From the NCBI RefSeq assembly GCF_028288225.1, contig NZ_JAQBOC010000047.1:29026-93025 (forward strand): 64,000 bases of DNA. The letters run 5' to 3'. This DNA is from Mucilaginibacter sp. Lineage in GTDB: Bacteria > Bacteroidota > Bacteroidia > Sphingobacteriales > Sphingobacteriaceae. Position numbers and translations under genes: made by a program. Positions 46,601 to 53,708 of the stretch are shown one piece after another (within the stretch, counting starts at the first letter, position 1; each line of letters begins with the position of its first letter). Below the pieces are notes generated by a model. The model was not told the DNA's origin. It searched no databases and was given only the letters and a program-made list of their open reading frames with translations.

Positions 46601-47353
46601 AATAATAAATGCGGCCAATAAAGCTAATGAAATTACCAGGTAGCCCTTTGATGCTATATAATTACAAATATTGTTAATGAGGATACAAAAGCATAGCAGG
46701 GTTAAGAGCCATATAGTTATCTCAAAATAAAAAAAAGAATGATTAACCTCGCCTTGTTTTATTTTTACTGCAAATAAGAACGAGTGGTTAGTGCTGCGTA
46801 TTTCATAAACATTTTTATCGGTAAAATCCGCTATCTCAATATTATCATCGGTAGTCAGATCAATTGCAAAACGATTTTGCAGGTATTCATTTTGATAGGC
46901 ATAATCAATTTTTACCGGGATAAAAAAGATGGCTGAAAATTTACCTTCTCTTTTTTTTATAACCTCGTAATACCCATTTGGCTCTTTCCGGAATGAATAT
47001 CCCTCCTTTATAGAAGCGGGGTACTTTGGTATAACCTTTACACCGCTCCAAAAGCTAATTTTATTATTATTTAGTGTTATAAACCAAATGTTGTTTTTTG
47101 TGGTAACATCGTTTATGAGGTCAATTGATGTTTGTGCAGAATTTTGAAGATCCTTTAATTTATTAAAGCTGTTTTTATCACTTAATAAATCATTAACGTA
47201 GCTTTCTTTTTTTTGCAAATTGCTCTCAAGTACTTTAGCAGTTTGATCGAGGTTGTTTACAGGGGTATACGTTTTACGGATAATAACAGCCGTTAAAAGC
47301 AAGCTGGCACACAATAAAGCCAGCATTAAACGTATTTTCCCGGATGTAGTCAA
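43616..47353 (-). CDS. Very large membrane sensor histidine kinase (NtrY-like)
   Basis: 1245 residues. Order: N-terminal membrane helix and an external domain (about 1-215), six to eight membrane segments (about 220-470), a second external domain, further membrane helices near 740-770 and 800-830, an external loop, a last helix leading into HAMP (IIARQITAPLSFIQFSL), then DHp and catalytic domains. The phospho-accepting His is His1036 in VAHEIKNPLTPLKL; N-box LLRCFNNLLKNAIEA, G1 DNGNGIP, G2 GTGLGLAFVKN. No response regulator lies next to it, so it is an orphan. The signal is unknown; NtrY-like kinases with this architecture are common in Bacteroidota. Confidence 0.93.
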   Translation of the reverse strand: MTTSGKIRLMLALLCASLLLTAVIIRKTYTPVNNLDQTAKVLESNLQKKESYVNDLLSDKNSFNKLKDLQNSAQTSIDLINDVTTKNNIWFITLNNNKISFWSGVKVIPKYPASIKEGYSFRKEPNGYYEVIKKREGKFSAIFFIPVKIDYAYQNEYLQNRFAIDLTTDDNIEIADFTDKNVYEIRSTNHSFLFAVKIKQGEVNHSFFYFEITIWLLTLLCFCILINNICNYIASKGYLVISLALLAAFIILVRWINLYYNWPDFTYKLAVFDPLLYASSTAFRSLGDFCINILFITWFVSFLYTWRRHLFKNVTNIIGSYLLVTCGILILIIVAALLLNLFYGLVINSKISFDVSNVLNLSFFSALGVIMLCFSFLIFYLLNEIFLTVTHRLLISDTYKALILIIAVILATVIASVYQGFTLFYFLLAILVFTRAYAYRYHGGSINAISLSFMILVCSLISALNLNHFESIKEKETRKAFIQKLEIPDDVNADLIFKKIGPQIISDPSIIEYFTDTVRNTNYIKTRLQKLYFNGYLSKYDFNVHEFDSKDQPLSNDRNYSLGVFKDLVLYSSFKVSDFFYRVNESFGFQNYFAILPIAQNDVSLGTIVVELKSKPLQTYASFPDLLIDGQISRDDEFKNYSYAFYNDNKLVTQSGSYVYNLENNSLQGQLKKYVTKTTKGRQPEWYSRFTTYNHLIYKPSERNLIIVSKEQNLLFLGITSITFFFVVFLLFSCLILLTSWLWIRIKIFNIKNDRIRWNFRLNFDLILYKTRIQFSMIVTVVATLIAVGFITFFSISTQYQTQQEKTIREKITRIASAFESSSYNKYLSNISEESQVNFNDFANTYSADLTLFDTNGLELINTQPKIYEVGLITRHMNALAFIYLSKFQRSEFVNDEIIGKLSYKAAYVPVRNSKNETIAYLQLPYFSNEADYKERIGSLLNIMINVYALIFIAIGLLAVIIARQITAPLSFIQFSLSKTTYGKKNEPIRWDRNDEIGALVKEYNKMIAALENSAQKLAQSERESAWREMAKQVAHEIKNPLTPLKLGLQLLDKSWKDKDPKFDQKFERFSKSFVEQIESLSNIASEFSAFAKMPDTKLERINIFDVLTQAVTIFKQMDNVKIVYPRPETPFIINADRDQLLRCFNNLLKNAIEAAPSYRFGLIEINYLVTNKNILLTIKDNGNGIPENLREKIFEPNFTTKSSGTGLGLAFVKNSIENAGGKVWFETQLGEGTTFYLSLPSALA

Positions 47354-47399
47354 TGGATATCAAATAATTTCAAATGTAACCAAAATTACAATCAGAAGT

Positions 47400-47534
47400 T
47401 TTTGGTCCTAAGTCTAAAGTTAAAAATAACAAATTAATACCTTCTTTACAGCCAGAAATCTTTAGTCCTGAGCCTGAAGTTAAAACAATCAATATAAACT
47501 TAAGACTCAGAACTTAGGACTATCGACTACAAGA
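47400..47534. repeat. Word-repeat hairpin (agtcctaagt family)
   Basis: ggtcctaagtctaaagtt and tagtcctgagcctgaagtt face aacttaagactcagaactta and ggacta. The right side begins directly after the fabD stop codon (TAG on the minus strand). Likely terminator of fabD. Confidence 0.7.
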
Positions 47535-48419
47535 CTACTGTATGACTGCGCTTTCGGTAGGTATGTGGCGGTCAACCTTTTTAACCAGGCCTTGCAACAC
47601 GCTGCCGGGCCCAACTTCGGTAAATGAAGTTGCCCCATCTTCCAGCATGTGTTTAACAGTTTGTGTCCAGCGCACAGGGCCTGTAAGCTGGGCAATTAAA
47701 TTATGTTTTATCATTGCCGGGTCGGTATATGGTTTGGCATCAATATTTTGATACACCGGGCACATGGGTGCTTTAATTTCGGTATTTACTATAGCATGCT
47801 CCAGCTCAACCCTCGCAGCTTCCATTAACGGCGAGTGGAATGCACCGCCAACGTTTAGCTTTAATGCTCTTTTGGCACCGGCAGCTGTAAGCTCCTCGCA
47901 GGCTTTATCAACACCGGCTATCGTGCCTGATACTACCAGCTGACCAGGGCAATTATAATTAGCAGGCACGACAACATCACTAATGCGTTGACAAATATCT
48001 TCAACGGTAAAATCATCCAGGCCTATAATAGCCGCCATGGTTGATGACTGCAGCATACAGGCTTTTTGCATGGCATTGGCACGCGCAGCTACCAAACGCA
48101 GCCCATCCTCAAATAACAATGATTTACAAGCAACTAAGGCCGAAAACTCGCCAAGTGAATGCCCGGCTGCCATTTCGGGCTTAAAATCATCACCCATAAC
48201 CCTGGCTAAAATTACTGAGTGTAAAAATATGGCCGGCTGTGTAACGTTGGTTTGTTTAAGGTCTTCATCGGTACCTTCAAACATCAGGTCTGTAATACGG
48301 AAGCCAAGTATTTCATTGGCCTGTTCAAATAAGACACGGGCCTGCTCTGATTTTTCATACAGATCTTTACCCATACCGACAAACTGGGCACCCTGCCCAG
48401 GGAAAATGTATGCTTTCAT
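47535..48419 (-). CDS. fabD: Malonyl-CoA:ACP transacylase
   Basis: Loads malonyl groups onto acyl carrier protein for fatty acid synthesis. 294 residues: AYIFPGQGAQFVGMG, the nucleophile in GHSLGEFSAL (Ser88), the ARANAMQKA Arg, GGAFHSPLM (catalytic His) and PVYQNIDAKPYTD. Stands alone, with word repeats on both sides. Confidence 0.97.
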   Translation of the reverse strand: MKAYIFPGQGAQFVGMGKDLYEKSEQARVLFEQANEILGFRITDLMFEGTDEDLKQTNVTQPAIFLHSVILARVMGDDFKPEMAAGHSLGEFSALVACKSLLFEDGLRLVAARANAMQKACMLQSSTMAAIIGLDDFTVEDICQRISDVVVPANYNCPGQLVVSGTIAGVDKACEELTAAGAKRALKLNVGGAFHSPLMEAARVELEHAIVNTEIKAPMCPVYQNIDAKPYTDPAMIKHNLIAQLTGPVRWTQTVKHMLEDGATSFTEVGPGSVLQGLVKKVDRHIPTESAVIQ

Positions 48420-48426
48420 TGTGGTT

Positions 48427-48543
48427 ATAGTTGATTAAGTTAGATTATGTTGATTGAGTTGACTAAGTTATAATATGTTGATTAATTTGTTTAATTTCTG
48501 ATCAACTTAATCAACCACTTAACCCCATCAACTTAATCAACCT
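48427..48543. repeat. Word-repeat hairpin (gttgattaagtt family), copy 1
   Basis: gttgattaagtt at 48430-48441 and further variants face two copies of aacttaatcaac (48504-48515, 48530-48541). The right end overlaps the folE stop codon, TGA being part of the word. Related copies lie at 50398-50478 and 54749-54806. Confidence 0.85.
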
Positions 48544-49175
48544 AGCTTAGCTGATATTAAATTTAGAAATTCGGTACGTGTCTTTTCTTTTAAAAATTCG
48601 CCGGTAAAAGCTGATGTTGTGGTAACTGAGTTTTGCTTTTGTACGCCACGCATGCTCATGCACAAGTGGCGGCACTCAATAACAATGCCTACGCCCCATG
48701 GGTTTAAAGTATCCTGGATACAATCGCGAATCTCATTGGTCAGCCGCTCCTGAACTTGCAGGCGCCTTGCAAAAACATCAACTACCCTTGGTATTTTACT
48801 TAGACCCACAACATACCCGTTAGGGATATAAGCAACATGCGCCTTGCCAAAAAACGGCAGCATATGGTGCTCGCACATGGAATATACTTCAATATCCTTT
48901 ACTATAACCATTTGACTATACTCCTCTTTAAACATGGCAGAATTAAGGATCTCTTTTGCATCCAGATCATATCCCTGGGTTAAGTACAGCAAAGCCTTTG
49001 CTACCCGCTCGGGTGTTTTCAATAAGCCTTCGCGCTCGGGCTTTTCGCCAATTTGCTTTAAAACTTCATGATAATGACCAGAAAGGCTGGTTATCAAATC
49101 CGGATTATAACGATCTATTTTTATGTAGCCGTCAATATCTTCATCCCTGTCAGGGATATGGTTTTCTTTATTCAT
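48537..49175 (-). CDS. folE: GTP cyclohydrolase I
   Basis: Converts GTP to 7,8-dihydroneopterin triphosphate for folate and queuosine. 212 residues with the zinc site YSMCEHHMLPF and CRHLCMSMRG, and FGKAHVAYIPNG and GLSKIPRVVDVFARRLQVQE blocks. The C-terminal codons and TGA stop run into the word repeat. Starts 9 bases after the queD stop, so both are co-transcribed, fitting use of the product by QueD. Confidence 0.97.
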   Translation of the reverse strand: MNKENHIPDRDEDIDGYIKIDRYNPDLITSLSGHYHEVLKQIGEKPEREGLLKTPERVAKALLYLTQGYDLDAKEILNSAMFKEEYSQMVIVKDIEVYSMCEHHMLPFFGKAHVAYIPNGYVVGLSKIPRVVDVFARRLQVQERLTNEIRDCIQDTLNPWGVGIVIECRHLCMSMRGVQKQNSVTTTSAFTGEFLKEKTRTEFLNLISAKLG

Positions 49176-49184
49176 TTTTCAGGA

Positions 49185-49604
49185 TTAATCACCAAAATAC
49201 TCGGCAGAGTTATTTTCAGTTTCGTATAATTTAACCGAATGTAAAAACACACCCTCGTACGCTTCAATTGGTTTTTTTAACTGGTTAAAGATCTCTATAC
49301 AAAGCAGCTCGGTTGATGCCATTTTGCCGGCCATAAAAGCAACATCTTTATTAATGTTCTTATGGTCAAGCTTTTCAATCACATAATCATTTATAATGAT
49401 CTTTAACTCTTTTAAATCAATCAAATAACCGGTTGCATGGGTAACTTCACCCTTTACCGTAACAAACAGGTTGTAATTGTGTCCATGCCAATTGGGATTG
49501 GCACATTTGCCAAATACTTCCGCATTTTTCTCTTCGCTCCACTCCTCGCGGTACATTCTATGTGCCGCATTGAAATGTTCTTTGCGTGTAATATGTATCA
49601 TCAT
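49185..49604 (-). CDS. queD: 6-carboxy-5,6,7,8-tetrahydropterin synthase (PTPS family)
   Basis: Acts on dihydroneopterin triphosphate made by FolE, in queuosine synthesis. About 139 residues from ATG 49604 (a second ATG follows at 49601; the open frame reaches 49634 but adds only a hydrophobic stretch unlike the family). Zinc-binding histidines are in EHFNAAHR and WHGHNYNL; the catalytic Cys region is CANPNWHGH. A TATATTTG box at 49626-49619 supports the choice of start. Operon with folE. Confidence 0.93.
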   Translation of the reverse strand: MMIHITRKEHFNAAHRMYREEWSEEKNAEVFGKCANPNWHGHNYNLFVTVKGEVTHATGYLIDLKELKIIINDYVIEKLDHKNINKDVAFMAGKMASTELLCIEIFNQLKKPIEAYEGVFLHSVKLYETENNSAEYFGD

Positions 49605-49618
49605 AACTAATAATGGTA

Positions 49619-49626
49619 CAAATATA
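49619..49626 (-). promoter_or_regulatory. queD-folE -7 box
   Basis: TATATTTG on the minus strand fits TAnnTTTG, 14 bases before the ATG at 49604. Supports the short start of queD. No clear -33 at normal spacing. Confidence 0.5.
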
Positions 49627-49677
49627 CAAAACAAAATCAGGCGTTATGTTTTATCTTAGCTGTCAAAAAAATGCAAT

Positions 49678-50397
49678 ATGCGGATATTGATTGTTGCTGC
49701 TACTGAGGACGAAGTTTCTCCGTTAATTTCGGAATTCGGAATTTCGATTTCGGAATTTTTCGGAAGCGCAAAAGCAGACAAAAAAGGTATTGAAACGGGA
49801 TTATTTAATACTACATCCGAAATCGAACATCCGAAATTCGAAATCTCTTTACTCACAACCGGTGTAGGTATGGTAGCCACAGCATTTGCCCTTGGCAGGC
49901 ACTTATCATCAAACAAATACGATCTGGTACTTAACCTGGGCATTGCAGGCAGCTTTGACCGGAATATTGCTTTAGGAGAAGTAGTGGAGATAACCGAAGA
50001 TACCTTTGCTGAGCTGGGGGCAGAGGATGATGCTGATTTTTTATCGATAGATAAGATGGGTTTCGGCGAAGCAACTTATCAGCCAACAACAAAACTTGCT
50101 GACCTATACAATCTGTTTAATACTTTTAACCTTAAAACAGTATCTGCAATTACAGTTAATACCGTACATGGTAACGACAACACCATTAAAAAAATAACTG
50201 ACAGACTAAATCCGCAGGTTGAAAGTATGGAAGGGGCCGCCTTTTTTTATGCCTGTAAACAGATGGATGTACTATGCCTGCAAATCAGGGCTGTGTCAAA
50301 TTATGTAGAAAAACGAAACCGTGATAGCTGGAATATAGGGCTTGCCATAAAAAATCTGAATACCTTTGCCATCGAGTTTTTAAAGCTGTATGCCTGA
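49678..50397 (+). CDS. mqnB: Futalosine hydrolase with in-frame palindromic insertion
   Basis: Releases hypoxanthine from futalosine in the alternative menaquinone pathway. 239 residues of the nucleoside phosphorylase fold: LIVAATEDEVSPLI, TTGVGMVATAFALGRHL, LGIAGSFDRNIALGEVV, NTVHGND and the purine-site VESMEGAAFFYACK. Between LI (residue 16) and SLLTTGVGM (from 58) there are about 40 residues, SEFGISISEFFGSAK to TSEIEHPKFEI, made largely by the gatttcgg palindromic repeat at 49726-49844; this site is normally a short loop. The flanking domain is intact, so the protein is probably functional. Next gene mqnD carries a similar insert. Confidence 0.93.
   Translation: MRILIVAATEDEVSPLISEFGISISEFFGSAKADKKGIETGLFNTTSEIEHPKFEISLLTTGVGMVATAFALGRHLSSNKYDLVLNLGIAGSFDRNIALGEVVEITEDTFAELGAEDDADFLSIDKMGFGEATYQPTTKLADLYNLFNTFNLKTVSAITVNTVHGNDNTIKKITDRLNPQVESMEGAAFFYACKQMDVLCLQIRAVSNYVEKRNRDSWNIGLAIKNLNTFAIEFLKLYA
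49726..49844 (+). repeat. In-frame palindromic element inside mqnB (gatttcgg family)
   Basis: Arms 49726-49753 and 49817-49844 are reverse complements at 24 of 28 positions with a 63-base loop. The right arm, read on the other strand, matches the perfect bracket arm at 9838-9865 at all but one position. The whole element is in frame, without stop codons in the reading frame of mqnB. Confidence 0.85.
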
Positions 50398-50478
50398 TGA
50401 GTTGATTGGGTTGATTAAGTGAGTGGTTTTGTCGACTTAATCCAACTTAATCAACCCAATCTAACTTAATCAACTTAA
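50398..50478. repeat. Word-repeat hairpin (gttgattaagtt family), copy 2
   Basis: gttgattgggttgattaag faces cttaatcaacccaatc plus more copies of aacttaatcaac. It starts 3 bases after the mqnB stop and ends just before the mqnD ATG, so it may attenuate mqnD. Confidence 0.85.
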
Positions 50479-50481
50479 AAT

Positions 50482-51363
50482 ATGAAACTATCCCTCGGCT
50501 TTTCGCCCTGTCCTAATGATACGTTTATTTTTGATGCCATGATCCATCATAAAATTGACACCGAAGGTCTTGACTTCGAAGTATTTTATGATGATGTGGA
50601 AACCCTTAACCAAAAAGCCATGCGCGGTGAGCTGGATATTACCAAACTCAGCTATCATGCCTTTGCCTACGTAGCCGATAAATATGTTTTGATGGATGCA
50701 GGCAGCGCATTAGGCTTTGGCGTAGGTCCTTTACTAATTTCGGATGTCGAAATTTCGATTTCGGATTTACAAAGCGGAACAATCCGAAATGGAAAATCCG
50801 AAATCCGAAATCCTTTGATTGGCATTCCAGGCAAGTACACCACCGCCAACTTTTTATTAGGTACGGCCTTCCCAAACGCAACTAACAAAGTTGAGCTGGT
50901 GTTTTCGGACATTGAAAGTGCAGTACTTGATGGCAGGGTTGACATTGGCCTCATCATCCACGAAAACCGCTTTACTTACCAGGACAAAGGTTTAAAAAAG
51001 ATCATCGACCTTGGCGATTACTGGGAAAAAGAAACCGGCTGCGCCATTCCGCTTGGCGGCATTGTTGCTAATCGCAGACTGCCATTGGATATTCAGCACA
51101 AAATAAACCGGGTGATCCGCCGCTCTGTAGAATTCGCTTTCGAAAACCCAAAATCCGGACTGGAATTTATCCGCTCACACGCCCAGGAAATGAGTGAAGA
51201 GGTGATGTATAAGCATATTGAGCTGTATGTAAATAAGTATTCTGTAGATTTGGGCGTTGAAGGAAGGAAAGCGATAAAGCTGCTTTTTGATAAAGCGCTT
51301 GAAAATCATATCATCCCGGAAGTGAAAGAAGATATCTTTTTGTCTGAACCGAACCGGGATTAA
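50482..51363 (+). CDS. mqnD: 1,4-dihydroxy-6-naphthoate synthase with in-frame palindromic insertion
   Basis: Forms 1,4-dihydroxy-6-naphthoate from cyclic dehypoxanthinyl futalosine. 293 residues: LGFSPCPNDTFIFDAMIHHK, TKLSYHAFAYV, GVGPLLI, IPGKYTTANFLL, VDIGLIIHENRFTYQ and GCAIPLGGIVANR. At residues 86-110, between GPLLI and IGIPGKYTTAN, there is an extra stretch SDVEISISDLQSG to KSEIRNP, encoded by the palindromic word repeat 50737-50811. Follows mqnB in the same direction, separated by a different hairpin. The two genes catalyse nearby steps of one pathway. Confidence 0.94.
   Translation: MKLSLGFSPCPNDTFIFDAMIHHKIDTEGLDFEVFYDDVETLNQKAMRGELDITKLSYHAFAYVADKYVLMDAGSALGFGVGPLLISDVEISISDLQSGTIRNGKSEIRNPLIGIPGKYTTANFLLGTAFPNATNKVELVFSDIESAVLDGRVDIGLIIHENRFTYQDKGLKKIIDLGDYWEKETGCAIPLGGIVANRRLPLDIQHKINRVIRRSVEFAFENPKSGLEFIRSHAQEMSEEVMYKHIELYVNKYSVDLGVEGRKAIKLLFDKALENHIIPEVKEDIFLSEPNRD
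50737..50811 (+). repeat. In-frame palindromic element inside mqnD (gatttcgg family)
   Basis: Arms 50737-50767 and 50781-50811 are reverse complements at 27 of 31 positions with a 13-base loop. Same family as the element in mqnB and as the gene bracket at 9838-10470. In frame, no stop. Confidence 0.87.
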
Positions 51364-51467
51364 ATGATTAACAGATTCCCTTGGATAACAACGCGACAAG
51401 CATTATGAAATCTTTTAATCAAGAGAATCATGGTTCAAAAACAATCATTGAAATCAAATAAAAATCA

Positions 51468-52184
51468 GTGCAATCATACAATAGAATAGAAGAATTTGCT
51501 GAAGGCCAACTATTACTGGTAAACAAGCCTTATAACTGGACCAGCTTTGATGTTGTGGGCAAGATCCGCAATTCATTTAAGCCTTTAAAACTTAAGGTTG
51601 GCCATGCCGGCACGCTCGATCCGCTGGCTACCGGGCTGCTCATCATCTGCACCGGGAAAATGACCAAGCAGATAGATACCTTCCAGGCGCAGGAAAAGGA
51701 ATATACCGGCACCATGATACTGGGTGGAACTACCCCATCCTATGATATGGAAACTGAAGCCGATCAAAAGTTCGACATCAGCCATATTACGGAAGAGCAG
51801 ATAAGAGCGGCATGCGCTCAGTTCATTGGCGACATACAGCAATACCCCCCCGCACACTCCGCTATAAAGATTGACGGTGAACGCCTTTATGAAAAAGCCC
51901 GCCGCGGCGAAGATGTTGAGCTCAGGCTGCGCAATGTTACCATAACAGAATTTGAAATAACTGGCATTGCCCTGCCCGAAATAAATTTCAGGGTGGTATG
52001 CAGCAAAGGCACCTATATCCGCTCGTTAGTGAACGATTTTGGGAAAGCCCTAAACAATGGTGCTTATCTTTCAAAACTCAGGCGTACCCGCAGTGGCGAA
52101 TATAAAATTGAAGATGCCTGGGAGGTAATGGAACTGGTAAACACAATTAGAGAATTAAAGGTGATTTCACCGATTATAGAATAA
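51468..52184 (+). CDS. truB: tRNA pseudouridine-55 synthase
   Basis: Makes pseudouridine 55 in the T-loop of tRNAs. 238 residues, GTG start at 51468 (no ATG nearby). Catalytic Asp51 in HAGTLDPLATGLL, then the QYPPAHSAIKIDGERLYEKAR and CSKGTYIRSL motifs. The last codons (VISPIIE) are formed by the word gatttcaccgatt, which is then repeated immediately after the TAA stop; the C-terminus has therefore been built or replaced by a repeat. Followed by ribF 450 bp downstream with a pseudogene in between. Confidence 0.96.
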   Translation: MQSYNRIEEFAEGQLLLVNKPYNWTSFDVVGKIRNSFKPLKLKVGHAGTLDPLATGLLIICTGKMTKQIDTFQAQEKEYTGTMILGGTTPSYDMETEADQKFDISHITEEQIRAACAQFIGDIQQYPPAHSAIKIDGERLYEKARRGEDVELRLRNVTITEFEITGIALPEINFRVVCSKGTYIRSLVNDFGKALNNGAYLSKLRRTRSGEYKIEDAWEVMELVNTIRELKVISPIIE

Positions 52185-52620
52185 TGATTTCACCGATTGT
52201 TTTTATTTGATGATTTCACAGATTTTGGAGAATGATTACACCGATTATTTTTAAAACGGTAATAGCTACTACTTATGGGGAATTATGAAAATGATGAACT
52301 TACCGAAAAGATAATTGATTGTTGTTTTGAGGTGCATCGTTTATTAGTACCAGGCTTTATTGAAAAAATTTATGCTATGCGATATTTTTGTGGAAGGCAG
52401 GGTGATAGTTGAACTTAAATCAGTAACCGGGTATATTCCCAACTTATTCAAGGGCCAACTACTCTCATACCTAAAAGCAAGTAAAGTAAAAACCGGTTTA
52501 TTAATAAACTTTGGCAACGCAAGCTGTGAGGTATAACGTATATCAGTTTAAAAAACTATAAGAATCGGTGAAATCACAAATCAAAAAATCGGTGAAATCG
52601 CTCCTACATCAGTGTAATCA
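52163..52620. repeat. Word repeat (gatttcaccgatt / aatcggtgaaatc) bracketing a pseudogene
   Basis: gatttcaccgatt occurs at 52163-52175 (inside truB) and 52186-52198, with variants to 52252; its reverse complement aatcggtgaaatc occurs at 52563-52575 and 52587-52599. The arms enclose the GxxExxY pseudogene at 52275-52536. Same arrangement as the 28-bp bracket at 9838-10470. Confidence 0.8.
52275..52536 (+). pseudogene. GxxExxY-family protein remnant (PDDEXK fold)
   Basis: Frame 1 reads IIDCCFEVHRLLVPGFIEKI then stops; after a shift the second part reads FVEGRVIVELKSVTG and GQLLSYLKASKVKTGLLINF. These are the beginning and the end of GxxExxY proteins, whose motif is present as G-F-I-E-K-I-Y and whose nuclease-like ExK is VELK. 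About 40 residues of the middle are missing and the frames differ, so the gene is dead. It is the only content between two repeat arms. The rest of the 447-bp truB-ribF gap is repeat sequence. Confidence 0.7.
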
Positions 52621-52631
52621 CAAATTAATAA

Positions 52632-53564
52632 ATGAAAATCTACCATAATATAGATGAATTTACCCGGTTAAATAATGCGGTGGTTACCATCGGCACTTTT
52701 GATGGCGTACATACCGGGCACCGTAAAATTATATCCGGCTTAAAAAACCTTGCTGTAGAAACAGGCGGAGAAACAGTACTGCTCACTTTTTTCCCGCATC
52801 CGCGGATGATATTACATCCGGAGGATGAAAGTATAAAGATGATCAATACTATTAATGAAAAGGCAGAGATGCTGGAAGAGCTTGGGATTGACCATTTGAT
52901 CATCACCCCATTTTCGCGCGACTTTTCAAACCAAACCGCTGAAGAATATATCCGCGATGTGCTGGTAAATAAGATCGGCACAAAAAAGATAGTAATAGGT
53001 TATGATCATCGTTTTGGTAAAGACAGGCAGGGCGGCCTTGAAGACCTGTTGCGCTTAGGGCCGGTATATGGTTTTGAGGTTGTTGAAATTCCTGAGCAGG
53101 ACATTTACGAAGTCGCCATCAGCTCCACAAGGGTAAGAGAAGCCTTGCTAAATGGTGCAATTGAGCTTGCCAACACTTTTTTAAGCTACCCGTTTTTTAT
53201 CACCGGCACCGTTATCCACGGCGACCAGCTGGGACGTACCATTGGCTATCCTACAGCGAACATAGTGATAGAAGAAAAATATAAGCTGATCCCTCTTGAT
53301 GGCATTTTTGCTGTTAAGGTTAAAACCGGCGATATGGTTTACAAGGGCATGGCCTACATTGGCAGCCGCCCTACCGTTAACGGCCATACCCGCAATATTG
53401 AAGTGAATATTTTTGATTTCGACAAAGAGATCTACAACCAACAGGTCCGAATGGAGTTTTACAATTTTGTTCGCGACGATATGAAATTTGATTCACTTGA
53501 TGCGCTGAAAGAACAGATCCGCAAGGATAAACTGGATGTGGAGGCGCTGTTGGGGGAAGAATAG
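52632..53564 (+). CDS. ribF: Bifunctional riboflavin kinase / FAD synthetase
   Basis: Makes FMN and then FAD. 310 residues: N-terminal adenylyltransferase domain with TIGTFDGVHTGHRKI, the ISSTRVREAL motif, and C-terminal flavokinase domain with RTIGYPTANI and SRPTVNG. The TAG stop is part of the first word of the following hairpin. No FMN riboswitch is visible upstream; the leader is repeat sequence. Confidence 0.97.
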   Translation: MKIYHNIDEFTRLNNAVVTIGTFDGVHTGHRKIISGLKNLAVETGGETVLLTFFPHPRMILHPEDESIKMINTINEKAEMLEELGIDHLIITPFSRDFSNQTAEEYIRDVLVNKIGTKKIVIGYDHRFGKDRQGGLEDLLRLGPVYGFEVVEIPEQDIYEVAISSTRVREALLNGAIELANTFLSYPFFITGTVIHGDQLGRTIGYPTANIVIEEKYKLIPLDGIFAVKVKTGDMVYKGMAYIGSRPTVNGHTRNIEVNIFDFDKEIYNQQVRMEFYNFVRDDMKFDSLDALKEQIRKDKLDVEALLGEE

Positions 53565-53705
53565 TCCATGGTCCATAGTCGATGGTCCATAGCATTCATT
53601 TGGGTTCCATTTACAATACTTTATAGGATTAATATCTTAGGATCTCGCAATAGTTATTTAACTTGCAGATAAAACCATGGTCTATGGACCATCGACTATG
53701 GACTA
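53565..53705. repeat. Word-repeat hairpin (tccatagtcgatggtcc family)
   Basis: Perfect 21-bp inverted repeat, arms 53572-53592 and 53682-53702, in tandem variants of tggtccatag. Begins at the ribF stop codon and ends 3 bases before the next gene's ATG. Confidence 0.88.
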
Positions 53706-53708
53706 AAT

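Noticed and set aside
52185..52631. FMN riboswitch upstream of ribF
   Set aside because: The leader consists of the gatttcacc word repeats and a pseudogene; no conserved RFN core is visible.
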